The notes beneath the pieces are model-generated. The model did not search any database and was not told where the DNA came from. It saw nothing but the letters and a program-made list of their open reading frames with translations. DNA of 64,000 nucleotides from Acidobacteria bacterium UBA2990 (GTDB lineage: Bacteria > Acidobacteriota > Vicinamibacteria > Vicinamibacterales > UBA8438), in assembly GCA_002347025.1 (NCBI GenBank), contig DEAE01000012.1:67960-131959 (forward strand), given 5' to 3'. The position numbers and the translations under genes were made by a program. This document shows positions 9,085-18,008 of the stretch, piece after piece. Position 1 is the stretch's first letter. Every line of letters begins with the position of its first letter.

Positions 9085-10182
9085 TCATCCTTGAGTTCGC
9101 TCAAACTCAGCCATGAACTCAACAAGAGCCGCAACGCCCACCTCCGGAAACGCGTTGTAAATTGATGCGCGGAGTCCCCCAACCGAGCGGTGCCCTCCCA
9201 GGCCAGACAATCCCTCAACTGTCGCCTGATCGATGAACCGGTGCTCAAGTTCCTCGGTTGGGAGCCGAAACGTCGCATTCATCAAAGAGCGACTCTCCGT
9301 TTGGGCCGTCCCGCGATAGAACTCCGTTCGGTCAATAGCGTTATATAGCAACGTTGCCTTCCGCCGGTTGCGTGCCTCCATTTCAGCAAGCCCCCCGATC
9401 TCACGGAGCCACTTTAGTACCAAGCCACAGACGTAAATGGAGAACACCGGGGGCGTGTTGTAACGGGACCCATGCTCAGCGGCGACGCTATAACTCAACA
9501 TCATGGGCAAAGACTTCGAACCGTGCTTGACCAAATCTTTATGTACAATGACGAGCGTCAGGCCTGCTGGACCGATGTTCTTCTGAGCCCCTGCATAAAC
9601 CAGTCCGAAACGAGATACATCAACAGGCCGGCAAAGCAAGTCCGAAGAAACATCCACAACAACTGGAGCGGTCCCAACGGTGGGTATCTCGGGCCACTGG
9701 GTCCCGAAAATCGTGTTGTTAGACGTTAGGTGGAGATATTTGGCTCCCCGAGTCGGTCTGAGCTCATCCGCCGTCGGGACCCGAATGAACCCTTCGTTTT
9801 CAGTAGTCGCACAGATATTCACCTCTCCAAAGTGAGCAGCTTCAGCTGCCGCCTTCTTTGCCCATGCCCCGGTGAGTACATAGTCAGCCACGCTCCCTTG
9901 GGAAAGCAGGTTCATCGGCACCATGGCAAATTGGAGACTCGCTCCACCCTGCAGAAATAACACATGATAGCTTTCGGAAACGCCAGCCAACATGCGCAGA
10001 TCAGCCTCAGCCTGCTCAAGAATGTGGTTGAAAGCCACAGATCTATGACTGATTTCAAGCACCGACATTCCGACCTTTGGCAGTGAAAGCAGGTCATGTT
10101 TTACCTGTTCGAGGACGGACTCCGGCAACACCGCAGGCCCAGCGCCGAAGTTGTACACCCGATGCATCACAGAAGTAGCCAT
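9085..10182 (-). CDS. serC: phosphoserine aminotransferase
   Basis: PLP enzyme of serine biosynthesis that transaminates 3-phosphohydroxypyruvate with glutamate; it can also serve pyridoxal phosphate synthesis. The family N-terminus VYNFGAGPAVLP, the segment LFLQGGASLQFAMVPMNL and the PLP-lysine motif YAGAQKNIGPAG (K201) are all present. Length 365 is standard. It follows the DUF1015 gene by 27 bases on the same strand, so the two are probably one transcript. The reading frame also contains a second ATG at residue 6, immediately before the conserved block, which could be the true start. Confidence 0.95.
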   Translation of the reverse strand: MATSVMHRVYNFGAGPAVLPESVLEQVKHDLLSLPKVGMSVLEISHRSVAFNHILEQAEADLRMLAGVSESYHVLFLQGGASLQFAMVPMNLLSQGSVADYVLTGAWAKKAAAEAAHFGEVNICATTENEGFIRVPTADELRPTRGAKYLHLTSNNTIFGTQWPEIPTVGTAPVVVDVSSDLLCRPVDVSRFGLVYAGAQKNIGPAGLTLVIVHKDLVKHGSKSLPMMLSYSVAAEHGSRYNTPPVFSIYVCGLVLKWLREIGGLAEMEARNRRKATLLYNAIDRTEFYRGTAQTESRSLMNATFRLPTEELEHRFIDQATVEGLSGLGGHRSVGGLRASIYNAFPEVGVAALVEFMAEFERTQG

Positions 10183-10209
10183 TACAAAATAGCCCGCACG
10201 GCAAATAGG

Positions 10210-11424
10210 TCAAATCAGATGGGTCAGAAGTCCATCCCGTAACTTTGGTTCGAACCAGGTGGATTTCGGTGGCATTATTTTCCCAGCGTCGGCGATCGTC
10301 AGCAGTTCTGTAACGGTAACCGACCCCAGCGCAAAAGCCACAGCCGCCTGACCTGAATCAACGAGTCTCTCAAGTTCGCCAGAACCTCGAACCCCACCAA
10401 CAAATTGCACACGAGAATCAGTGCGAATGTCGACCACACTTAGTACCGGCTCCAATATCCTGTCTTGAAGCAGAGAAACATCCAATGCTGACACGGGGTC
10501 TTGAGGCACCAATGAGCTATCACTAGTCAATGCAAGCTGGTACCACTGTCCATCGATATACATCCCCACGACTCCTTTGTCCGAAACGGCTTCGGTCGTC
10601 TTCGTCATTGGGACTCTGGTCCCTACCGATGCCAAGAACTGTCCTAGAGTCGATCCGCCTAGAGTTGATACCGTTCGGTTGTACGGCAGTATTCTTGTCT
10701 GGTGGTCTGGAAACGCCACGGCCAAAAAAGAATCCTGCCCTTTTCCCGAAACATTACCGAAAGTCTGACGGGCACGGGCTGCGCTCGCTGCTCGGTGATG
10801 ACCGTCAGCAATGTAGAGAGATTGCACTCCAACAAAACTGTCTACCAGACTTGCAGTCTCTGATATTGAGGCCCGCCAGACAGTGTGGCGTACCCCATCG
10901 GCCGCCTCAAAATCATAGAGTGGCTCCGTCTGGCTAATCCCCCGGGTCAGTCCATCCACAACTGAAAACCCGCGATAGGTAAGAAAAACTATCCCAGTCT
11001 GTGCCCCGGTGGCCAATATGTGGTTGGTGCGATCATCTTCCTTATCTGGTCTTGTTCGTTCATGTTTTTTGATCACCCCTCGATCATATTCATCCAGCGA
11101 GAAGCAACCAGCAAGCCCAGTCTGCTCATGGTCTTTATCGCGCAACCTATAAACGTATAGGGCCGGTTCTGACTCCACCACAAGCGGAGCTTCACGCCGA
11201 AGCCGGTCCAAATTTATCCGAGCCGCTTCGTATACAGCCGGGTCGTGCGGATCCAAAGCCCTATCAAAACCGATCTCCGCTCGCGTCACATGAAGAAAAC
11301 TGAGCGAGGACTCCTCGCCTAGAGCCCAAGCCTCGTCCCTACTTACAACGTCATATGGTACAGAGGCCACGGCAGCAGCCACTGACGGTTCAGGCCGGAG
11401 AGCGCGAAACGGACGAATGATCAT
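10210..11424 (-). CDS. DUF1015 family protein upstream of serC
   Basis: A 404-residue cytoplasmic protein of the DUF1015 (COG4198) family, whose biochemical role is not settled. It begins with the typical IRPFRALRP and VPYDVV. Two conserved blocks stand out: KKHERTRPDKEDDR (about 119-132) and IADGHHRAASAARAR (about 205-219). The DGHHR sequence (207-211) resembles the phosphate-binding motif of ParB and of the free-serine kinase SerK; that likeness is my inference. Being 27 bases before serC argues for a role around phosphoserine or serine. Start is an ATG at the family N-terminus. No membrane segment or signal peptide. Confidence 0.85.
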   Translation of the reverse strand: MIIRPFRALRPEPSVAAAVASVPYDVVSRDEAWALGEESSLSFLHVTRAEIGFDRALDPHDPAVYEAARINLDRLRREAPLVVESEPALYVYRLRDKDHEQTGLAGCFSLDEYDRGVIKKHERTRPDKEDDRTNHILATGAQTGIVFLTYRGFSVVDGLTRGISQTEPLYDFEAADGVRHTVWRASISETASLVDSFVGVQSLYIADGHHRAASAARARQTFGNVSGKGQDSFLAVAFPDHQTRILPYNRTVSTLGGSTLGQFLASVGTRVPMTKTTEAVSDKGVVGMYIDGQWYQLALTSDSSLVPQDPVSALDVSLLQDRILEPVLSVVDIRTDSRVQFVGGVRGSGELERLVDSGQAAVAFALGSVTVTELLTIADAGKIMPPKSTWFEPKLRDGLLTHLI

Positions 11425-11583
11425 CGGAGACTCTTATCTAGCATTAAGCGAATACAAAGAGGAGTAGACACCCTTCAAAAATCAGCCAAGCTGAGAACCA
11501 GGGAGCAGTGTTCCTGCAAGCACTTCCCCAAGCCAGCTCAACCTTAGGTGTTGGTTGCCAGCCGAAGTTAGCTGAGACTCAAC

Positions 11584-12849
11584 TTACTGGACACTCCCAC
11601 CAAGTGGGGTATAAGGATCCGACTGCCGACTGGATAGCCGAGCCAGCAGGCTGTCACGCTCGTTCTCGAAGGACAACATATATTCGGGCGGAACCGGCTC
11701 GCCTGGTGGCATATTTCGATGTTCGATCAAGGGATTAACAAAGGTTCCATTTTTCCGAACCCGATAGTCTAAATGAGGACCAGTCGATAACCCAGTTGAA
11801 CCGACATACCCTATGGTCTGCCCCTGCATCACCCGAACTCCCGGGGTCATCCCACTAGCAAAACGAGATAGGTGAAGATACCAAGTTTCATAGCCATTCG
11901 AATGGCGCAGACGAACCATATTACCGGACCCACCACTGCGCGACGCCGAAACAACCGTTCCATTGGCAACAGCAATCACTCGTGTACCAGTAGGCGCACC
12001 ATAATCAACGCCTAGGTGAGGTCTATTGATCCCGAGAATCGGATGCAACCGGCGATAGGAAAATCTTGAAGTGACCCTCGGTTCAAAGGGTAGTGGAGAC
12101 CGCAAAAACTGACGTCTCATGGAGAGACCATCGCCATCAAAGTAGGCAGGTTCCTCACCTGGAACCTCGAATCGGAACGCACTGACCTCGCGACCGTCGC
12201 CTTGAAACAGAACCGCCAAGATATCACCGTAAGTCACATGGACGTCATCGCGCACGAACCGTTCGTAGAGCACTCCAAAGCGGTCCCCAAGGCGCAGTTC
12301 TGTGTTGAAATCTATCTCGCCGGCAAAGACCTCCGCCATCGACATTGCCACCAGATCATGCCCCCCACTAGCAGACATTGCCGCCATCAGGGAATTGTGT
12401 TCTGTATCAATACTCACCTCTATGGCAACCTGCTCCAGCTCTTTCTCGTAGTCCACAAGAAAGGCCTCGAACACCGGTGCCGCACTGTCTAGACTAACGC
12501 TGGCGACCTCCAAATACTGATCTTCGTCAACATGGTATTCAAACCGTCGAAATTCTCCTTGAGCGCCATATATGAGCTTATAGGGATGTCCTCGCCGCAA
12601 AGCTCTCGGGTCGAACACTGGTCGCATCGCCTCAACAAAAGCATAAGCCACGTCACCCAATTCGTGAGAAGCAAGCAAGGTCGCAAACGTAGCATCCCGC
12701 GACACTTGGTCTTCGACTATGCGTGTGTTTGGTTTGAGATAGATGTCAGGACCAGCCGTCGATTCGGGAAGTGGCAACTCAACGTAGGCGCAGGAACTCA
12801 GGATAAGTCCAAGGACGGGAAATGAAGCCGCGCGACAGGTGCCGACCAT
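11584..12849 (-). CDS. M23 family peptidase, predicted lipoprotein
   Basis: Envelope protein that probably trims or binds peptidoglycan. The N-terminus holds a short hydrophobic stretch and a lipobox LSSC (C20). The C-terminal LytM/M23 domain has the zinc ligands in HLGVDYGAPTGT (H278, D282), the histidine in LHLSR (H326) and HLDYRV (H359), so it should be an active metallopeptidase. The middle part, about residues 60-240, matches the general layout of MepM-like proteins with a long N-terminal domain. It ends about 160 bases upstream of the DUF1015 gene start. A regulatory link is not visible. Confidence 0.87.
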   Translation of the reverse strand: MVGTCRAASFPVLGLILSSCAYVELPLPESTAGPDIYLKPNTRIVEDQVSRDATFATLLASHELGDVAYAFVEAMRPVFDPRALRRGHPYKLIYGAQGEFRRFEYHVDEDQYLEVASVSLDSAAPVFEAFLVDYEKELEQVAIEVSIDTEHNSLMAAMSASGGHDLVAMSMAEVFAGEIDFNTELRLGDRFGVLYERFVRDDVHVTYGDILAVLFQGDGREVSAFRFEVPGEEPAYFDGDGLSMRRQFLRSPLPFEPRVTSRFSYRRLHPILGINRPHLGVDYGAPTGTRVIAVANGTVVSASRSGGSGNMVRLRHSNGYETWYLHLSRFASGMTPGVRVMQGQTIGYVGSTGLSTGPHLDYRVRKNGTFVNPLIEHRNMPPGEPVPPEYMLSFENERDSLLARLSSRQSDPYTPLGGSVQ

Positions 12850-12980
12850 AGGGGCATCAGTCTAACACATTAACAACAGGAGACTTCTGCGCATTGCCCA
12901 CTCACAACCACAAGGATGGCAAAACCTATTGCGACCATTTCTCCACGCCGTCTGAAAGCTCCTAAGCCCACAACCTTCCA

Positions 12981-15245
12981 TCAGACAAACTCTATCGGGG
13001 TTTCGGTAGCTTCACTCTTTTCAACGACACCGATGACCGCCACCTGCTTGTAGCCAGCTGCCTCTAAATCTTTGACACAGGCCTCAACGCGATCTGCCGG
13101 GACTCCGGCCAACAAACCACCCGCGGTCTGAGGATCGTAGAGCAAAGTATACCTAGGTTCACCCGCCAAGGCCCCAACGTTAGCTACAGCTCTCCGGAGT
13201 CGCAAGTTATGTGGTTGTAGCGAACTTACAAGCCCTGCACCGGTGGTTTCCAGCGCCCCGTCAAGTACAGGAATCGATGACAAATCGAGCCGCACGCTGA
13301 CACCCGAAGCCTTGGTCATCTCAACCAGGTGCCCCAGCAAACCAAACCCAGTAACGTCAGTACACGCTGTAGCCCCGTGTCGTTGAAACAACCCCGCAGC
13401 AACCTGACTAGACTGAAGCATCGAACTGATTGCAGCGTCGATCCACCGGCCTTTTGCCCGTCTGCGCATTTCGGCAGCAAAGAGAGTCCCAGTACCCAAC
13501 CCCTTGGTCAGCACCAACCGATCTCCTGGCTGAAGCCCACCTTTACGCAAAACCTTTTCCGCATCGACCAACCCAGTCAACGAAAGACCACAGTAGAGTT
13601 CAGCCCCTTCGGTCGTGTGGCCACCGACAAGGGCTGCACCAGCGGCATTGAGCACACAAACCGTGCCCGAGAGTAATTGCACCAATGTATCTTCGACCTT
13701 GCTATCAAGCCCGAACGGAACTGTCACTACGGCCAGAGCCGTTTGCGCGTCAGCTCCCATAGCAAAAATATCACCTAAACAATGATTCGCTGTGATTTGT
13801 CCAAACACGAACGGGTCATCCACAAAAGCTCTGAATGCGTCCACTGTCCGGACAAGAACCTGCCCTGGTGGAACTCGGATCACAGCCGCATCGTCCGGCG
13901 CATCAAGACCAATCAGCACATCTTTACGACCGATCGGCTGCAACTGGGCCAGCACCCGATCAAGCGGAGTGGCCCCCACCTTCGATCCGCAGCCCCCGCA
14001 CCTCATAGCCGCGGTCGAAACCTCTTTCAGGACTTCTGTTGTCGCGAGCCCAGAAGCCACTTCGGGTCTAACAGCGGCTGACATTTCTGGCAAATTCTCG
14101 TATTTGGCCATGAACCGACGATCGATCCAATTCTTCCACCGCCATACCAGAGCCCCTTCAACCGACCAAGGACCTCGAGCTCCAACAGCATAGCGTCCCC
14201 CGACCGAAACCAACGTCAGGAACTGACGCTGGGGATGAAACGACCGCAACCGCTGGCCACACAACGCACGACTCAGATTGTTAGCCAGAGGACGCCCCTG
14301 CCTCACAGCAAACACTCCTGCCTTCTGGCGGGGATGGTTCACAACGGTAGCCACATCACCAGCCGCAAACACCTCAGGATGGGAGATGGAACGAAGTGTG
14401 TCATCAACTTGAATAAACCCAGCCTTGTCCACCGCTAGGCCTGCCTGTCCAGGCCATTTAGGCGCACCCGCATGAGTTACCCAGAGGATTTCGTCGACCG
14501 CCACTGTAGAACCATCCGATCGAGTGATTCGACCGGGGTCCACGGCCGTAACCAGTTGCCCCAAATGCATGTGAACGCCACGCTCGTGAAGTAGACGCAC
14601 AAGCCTTTGCCGCATACTTCGATTGTGCGTTGGTAGAATCGTCTCAGTCGCTCCAAAGAGATGAAATTCCGGGACATCACCTAACCGACCGAGGTCGGCT
14701 AGCATTCGACTTAAGGCAAATTGCACTGCCAAAAGCAATTCCACACCACCGGCACCAGCACCAACAATACCGATCCGAACCGGTCCACTAGCTGCCGAGA
14801 CTCGTTCTCGAACACCAGCCCAGCGATCGACAAATGCACCTATCGGCTTGACCGGCACCACAACCTCAGCAGCACCTGGCACGTCTCCAAACGAAGGAGC
14901 TGAACCAATATTGATTGATAAAATGTCGTAAGGTATCGGAGGACGGTCACCACAGATAACATGGCGGGCCGCCAAGTCAAGCCCTCCTACAGCCTGGTGG
15001 AAAAATCGCGCCCCCGCGTATCGGCTCAGCTTCGCTAAATCGATATGCACATCATCAAAGCTGTAATGCCCAGCCACCCAACCAGGCAACATCCCAGAAT
15101 ATGGCGTTTCTACATCACGAGTTAGAAGGGTGACTCGCACCCCAGGAATCGGGCGCATCCCGAATCGTTTGAGCACCGCTATGTGGGCATGGCCACCACC
15201 TACAAGAACTAAATCCTTAACGACTGGCGTCGGCAGGTTGGTCAT
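12981..15245 (-). CDS. selD: fused NADH-dehydrogenase-like oxidoreductase and selenophosphate synthase
   Basis: Two domains in 754 residues. The N-terminal half (about 1-385) is an FAD-dependent pyridine-nucleotide oxidoreductase of the NDH-2 type: VLVGGGHAHI at 13-22, a second dinucleotide motif IGIVGAGAGGVELL, and FAAGDVATV near its end. The C-terminal half (about 412-754) is SelD, which makes selenophosphate from selenide and ATP: RCGGCGSKVG with C416, C419 and K422, DDAAVIRVP, and ACTDVTGFGLLGHL. This fusion is known in several phyla and may couple reduction to selenium activation. The start ATG overlaps the stop of the upstream aminotransferase gene by four bases (ATGA), indicating translational coupling. 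No selenocysteine codon is seen in it. Confidence 0.92.
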   Translation of the reverse strand: MTNLPTPVVKDLVLVGGGHAHIAVLKRFGMRPIPGVRVTLLTRDVETPYSGMLPGWVAGHYSFDDVHIDLAKLSRYAGARFFHQAVGGLDLAARHVICGDRPPIPYDILSINIGSAPSFGDVPGAAEVVVPVKPIGAFVDRWAGVRERVSAASGPVRIGIVGAGAGGVELLLAVQFALSRMLADLGRLGDVPEFHLFGATETILPTHNRSMRQRLVRLLHERGVHMHLGQLVTAVDPGRITRSDGSTVAVDEILWVTHAGAPKWPGQAGLAVDKAGFIQVDDTLRSISHPEVFAAGDVATVVNHPRQKAGVFAVRQGRPLANNLSRALCGQRLRSFHPQRQFLTLVSVGGRYAVGARGPWSVEGALVWRWKNWIDRRFMAKYENLPEMSAAVRPEVASGLATTEVLKEVSTAAMRCGGCGSKVGATPLDRVLAQLQPIGRKDVLIGLDAPDDAAVIRVPPGQVLVRTVDAFRAFVDDPFVFGQITANHCLGDIFAMGADAQTALAVVTVPFGLDSKVEDTLVQLLSGTVCVLNAAGAALVGGHTTEGAELYCGLSLTGLVDAEKVLRKGGLQPGDRLVLTKGLGTGTLFAAEMRRRAKGRWIDAAISSMLQSSQVAAGLFQRHGATACTDVTGFGLLGHLVEMTKASGVSVRLDLSSIPVLDGALETTGAGLVSSLQPHNLRLRRAVANVGALAGEPRYTLLYDPQTAGGLLAGVPADRVEACVKDLEAAGYKQVAVIGVVEKSEATETPIEFV

Positions 15246-16423
15246 CCAGAAGCTCGTTTCAAGATTCTAGTTACTCCCTTTGTGAATCGCTCAGGTTCAG
15301 GAAGGAGACTAACGATTAAGAACGCACCCCTGGGAAACTCAAAAAAATAACCTGGGTGCACCAAAACCCCATCCTGTTCGATTAGTTCGATGACCAGAGC
15401 CTCCTCAGAACGAATAGATGGAACCTGAATTACAGCGTACCACCCAGCCTCAAGATGCAACACCTGACAAGCAGGGAAACGCTGCGTTAGCTCTCTCAGA
15501 GCAGCAAAATTCACTTGAATTCTGCTTCGAATCCCATCAACAAGCGGACGAGTGTTCTCAAGCAATGCACCAACCGCTAGTTGAACTGGCGTAGCAACCG
15601 ATAGATAACTGTCACAAATAAACTCTAGGCGTATTAGAGCCTCCCGAACTAAGTCTTCAGGCCCTCCCACCAAGATCCATCCCAGTTTTAATTGAGGTAA
15701 ACCAGCCGACTTTGACAAGCCACCAAGAGTAAACGTGAGAACCTCAGTCTCCGCAACAAGGCGGCCTGCGGATCCTGCAACGGTCTCTTCGATCAGATAG
15801 GTATCGAACACTTCATCACTGATAAGGGCCAATTTTTCTTGGGCGGCAACGTCTCGCACCATGTCCCATTCATCAGACTGGACAAAGGAGCCGGTGGGGT
15901 TATTGGGGTTGACGAGCACAACTGCTCGCACCCCGGGCTCCACGGCACAGCGCAAACTATCAACATTCAATGACCACCGACCGTGATACTCGAGCAGATA
16001 CCGCCGGGACAGCAACCCATCTAGACGAGTTAGGTGCTCAAACAAAGGGTAGCCTGGTTGCGGAGTTAGAACCAGGTCAGCAGGATTGCAGAGCAACTTG
16101 AAGAGCAATGTGTAAGCATCGCTTGTGCTTGCGGTTAGAACGACCCGGTCAGGAGACACCGATACATCACGGTCCGCCAAGTACTCGGCCACGGCCTCAC
16201 GGGCACTAAATTTTCCAAGAGGCGACGGATGATACCGGAGCCCAGCCGGATCGGCCAGCGGATCAAGCAACCCATCTGGGTAATCCAACCCCACGCAACT
16301 CGTGTTTGAAACCGTCAAGTCGTTAATGGAACCCCCAGCCTCCCGGTGACGCTGAAGAGCTTTGGAGATACTATTCGACCTTAAAGCCGGAATCCGATCC
16401 GAGAACATAAAACCGTCCCACAT
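15242..16423 (-). CDS. PLP-dependent aminotransferase, class I/II
   Basis: Fold-type I aminotransferase of 393 residues. Visible residues are the VNPNNPTGS loop (172-179), ISDEVFDTYL with D203, and the PLP lysine K238 in LGGLSKSAG, followed by the LKLGW helix. The amino-acid substrate cannot be decided. It overlaps the fused selD gene by four bases and is first in that two-gene unit. Whether it shares a pathway with selenium metabolism is open. An internal ATG at residue 6 (MFSDRIP) is an alternative start closer to the usual N-terminus. Confidence 0.88.
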   Translation of the reverse strand: MWDGFMFSDRIPALRSNSISKALQRHREAGGSINDLTVSNTSCVGLDYPDGLLDPLADPAGLRYHPSPLGKFSAREAVAEYLADRDVSVSPDRVVLTASTSDAYTLLFKLLCNPADLVLTPQPGYPLFEHLTRLDGLLSRRYLLEYHGRWSLNVDSLRCAVEPGVRAVVLVNPNNPTGSFVQSDEWDMVRDVAAQEKLALISDEVFDTYLIEETVAGSAGRLVAETEVLTFTLGGLSKSAGLPQLKLGWILVGGPEDLVREALIRLEFICDSYLSVATPVQLAVGALLENTRPLVDGIRSRIQVNFAALRELTQRFPACQVLHLEAGWYAVIQVPSIRSEEALVIELIEQDGVLVHPGYFFEFPRGAFLIVSLLPEPERFTKGVTRILKRASG

Positions 16424-16545
16424 GTCGAGTTGGTCGTAGCCGATGTCAGCCTAAAACAAGCTAAAGCAACAACCTCTGTAACAACTGCCTAGTCCACGCA
16501 CAAGCACAACACCCAATAAAGGGATTGAAGCAGACCCCAAGGCAC

Positions 16546-16559
16546 ACCCGTAGCCGGGT
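16546..16559. repeat. small hairpin between divergent genes
   Basis: ACCCG, a TAGC loop and CGGGT form a perfect 5-base stem in the 220-base spacer between the aminotransferase and the glycosyltransferase genes. Too short for a firm role. Confidence 0.25.
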
Positions 16560-16643
16560 CAAAGAAACGATTAGCGATTATAGTGAGAGTCGACGAACTT
16601 AACTCAGACTAGCCACACCTAGAGCTACAGACGATCATAACTC

Positions 16644-17918
16644 ATGCACTGCTTGCTCATTGCTGTCGGTAGCGCCGGTGACGTCCACCCCTACGTTGGA
16701 TTGGGTCTAGCGCTACAACAGCGTGAGCACAATGTCACTATTGTTGCAAACCCTCATTTTCAAAAACTTATAGCCCGAGTCGGTCTGAAATTTCTACCCC
16801 TCGGAACCGAGGCCCACTACCAGACCCTCCTAGCCCATCCAGATCTTTGGCACTCGCGGAAAGGACTAAGCGTCGTCGGGGAAGCAGCGCGAACCACTGC
16901 TGACGAGCTGTTCAGAATCGTTCGAGAGCACGGTAAAAACCCTGACGGCATAATCATTGGCCACAGCCTCGCGTTCGCAGCCAGAACCGCACAGGATGCC
17001 CTAGGGTTGCGCCTCATAACGTTGCATCTAGCTCCCAGTTGCCTCTACAGCCTTCATCGGACTCCTGTCCTGCATCCGCTATTGACCAATATCAATCGAT
17101 TGCCACAACTGATCAAGCGACCACTGCTTGCCCTAGGTGACCTTGCAGCTGACCACATGCTTGACGCGGCCATTAACACTCAACGCAGATCGCTCGGCCT
17201 ACCACGTGCTCGCCACATCACAAGCCAGTGGTGGCATTCGCCGAACTGTGTGATTGGCATGTTTCCAACCTGGTTCGCTCCAGTACAACCAGACTGGCCG
17301 TCCCAAATTCGCCTGACTGGGTTCCCCCTTTATGATGAAAGTGACACGACAAATACCTCACCCGAGATCGAAAAATTCCTCAGTGATGGCGACCCTCCAG
17401 TGATTTTTGTAGCCGGGTCTGGCAATCGCCAAGCGAAACAATTTTTCCAGACAGCAGCCGACGCCTGTCGAAAACTCGGCGTACGAGGCTTATTACTCAC
17501 TCCACATCGAGATCAATTACCCGAAACACCAACTTCCGGCATTGGTCACTTTGACTACATCCCCTTTAGCAGAGTACTCCCCCGCGCAGCGGCTCTCGTT
17601 CACCACGGAGGCATCGGATCGGCCGCGCAGGCCCTGGCCGCGGGTATCCCACACCTGGTGAGACCAATGACCTTTGATCAGCCGGACAATGCCGTTCGGT
17701 TGTGCGAACTTGGAGTGGCCAATGTGTTAACGCCAGCACGGTTTCAGCCGGAAGCTGTAGCCAAAAACCTTGAACATCTCCTCGGTTCAACCGACGTAGG
17801 TAAACGATGCCACGCACTGGCCCTGCAGCTACAGTGCACCAACGCCCTGGGTAGGACATGCGATATCGTCGAAGCGGTAGCACGAGGAGAGCTTCCCTCA
17901 AACGACGGGCTTGAGTGA
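16644..17918 (+). CDS. GT1-type glycosyltransferase
   Basis: Probable nucleotide-sugar-dependent glycosyltransferase of the sterol-glucosyltransferase/MGT type (GT-B fold), 424 residues. The N-terminus MHCLLIAVGSAGDVHPYVGL is the typical acceptor-domain start (Gly-rich loop plus VHPYVGL). The donor-binding signature is VHHGGIGSAAQALAAGIPHL followed by FDQPDNAVRL. It presumably decorates a lipid or small molecule; donor and acceptor are unknown. It is divergent from the aminotransferase gene and about 90 bases upstream of the S9 peptidase gene on the same strand, without obvious co-function. Confidence 0.87.
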   Translation: MHCLLIAVGSAGDVHPYVGLGLALQQREHNVTIVANPHFQKLIARVGLKFLPLGTEAHYQTLLAHPDLWHSRKGLSVVGEAARTTADELFRIVREHGKNPDGIIIGHSLAFAARTAQDALGLRLITLHLAPSCLYSLHRTPVLHPLLTNINRLPQLIKRPLLALGDLAADHMLDAAINTQRRSLGLPRARHITSQWWHSPNCVIGMFPTWFAPVQPDWPSQIRLTGFPLYDESDTTNTSPEIEKFLSDGDPPVIFVAGSGNRQAKQFFQTAADACRKLGVRGLLLTPHRDQLPETPTSGIGHFDYIPFSRVLPRAAALVHHGGIGSAAQALAAGIPHLVRPMTFDQPDNAVRLCELGVANVLTPARFQPEAVAKNLEHLLGSTDVGKRCHALALQLQCTNALGRTCDIVEAVARGELPSNDGLE

Positions 17919-18008
17919 TTGCTTGGCACAGCGGCTTGAGCGAGAATAAAGTGAGCTCATACGAAGTGTTTAACGGAGTCATCCCCGGCTAGAGCCTGGA
18001 GGCTGTTC

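Noticed and set aside
15242..17918. SelD beside a glycosyltransferase, as in selenoneine (SenA/SenB/SenC) loci
   Set aside because: The glycosyltransferase is divergent and of the GT1/sterol type, not SenB-like, and no SenA-like gene is present.
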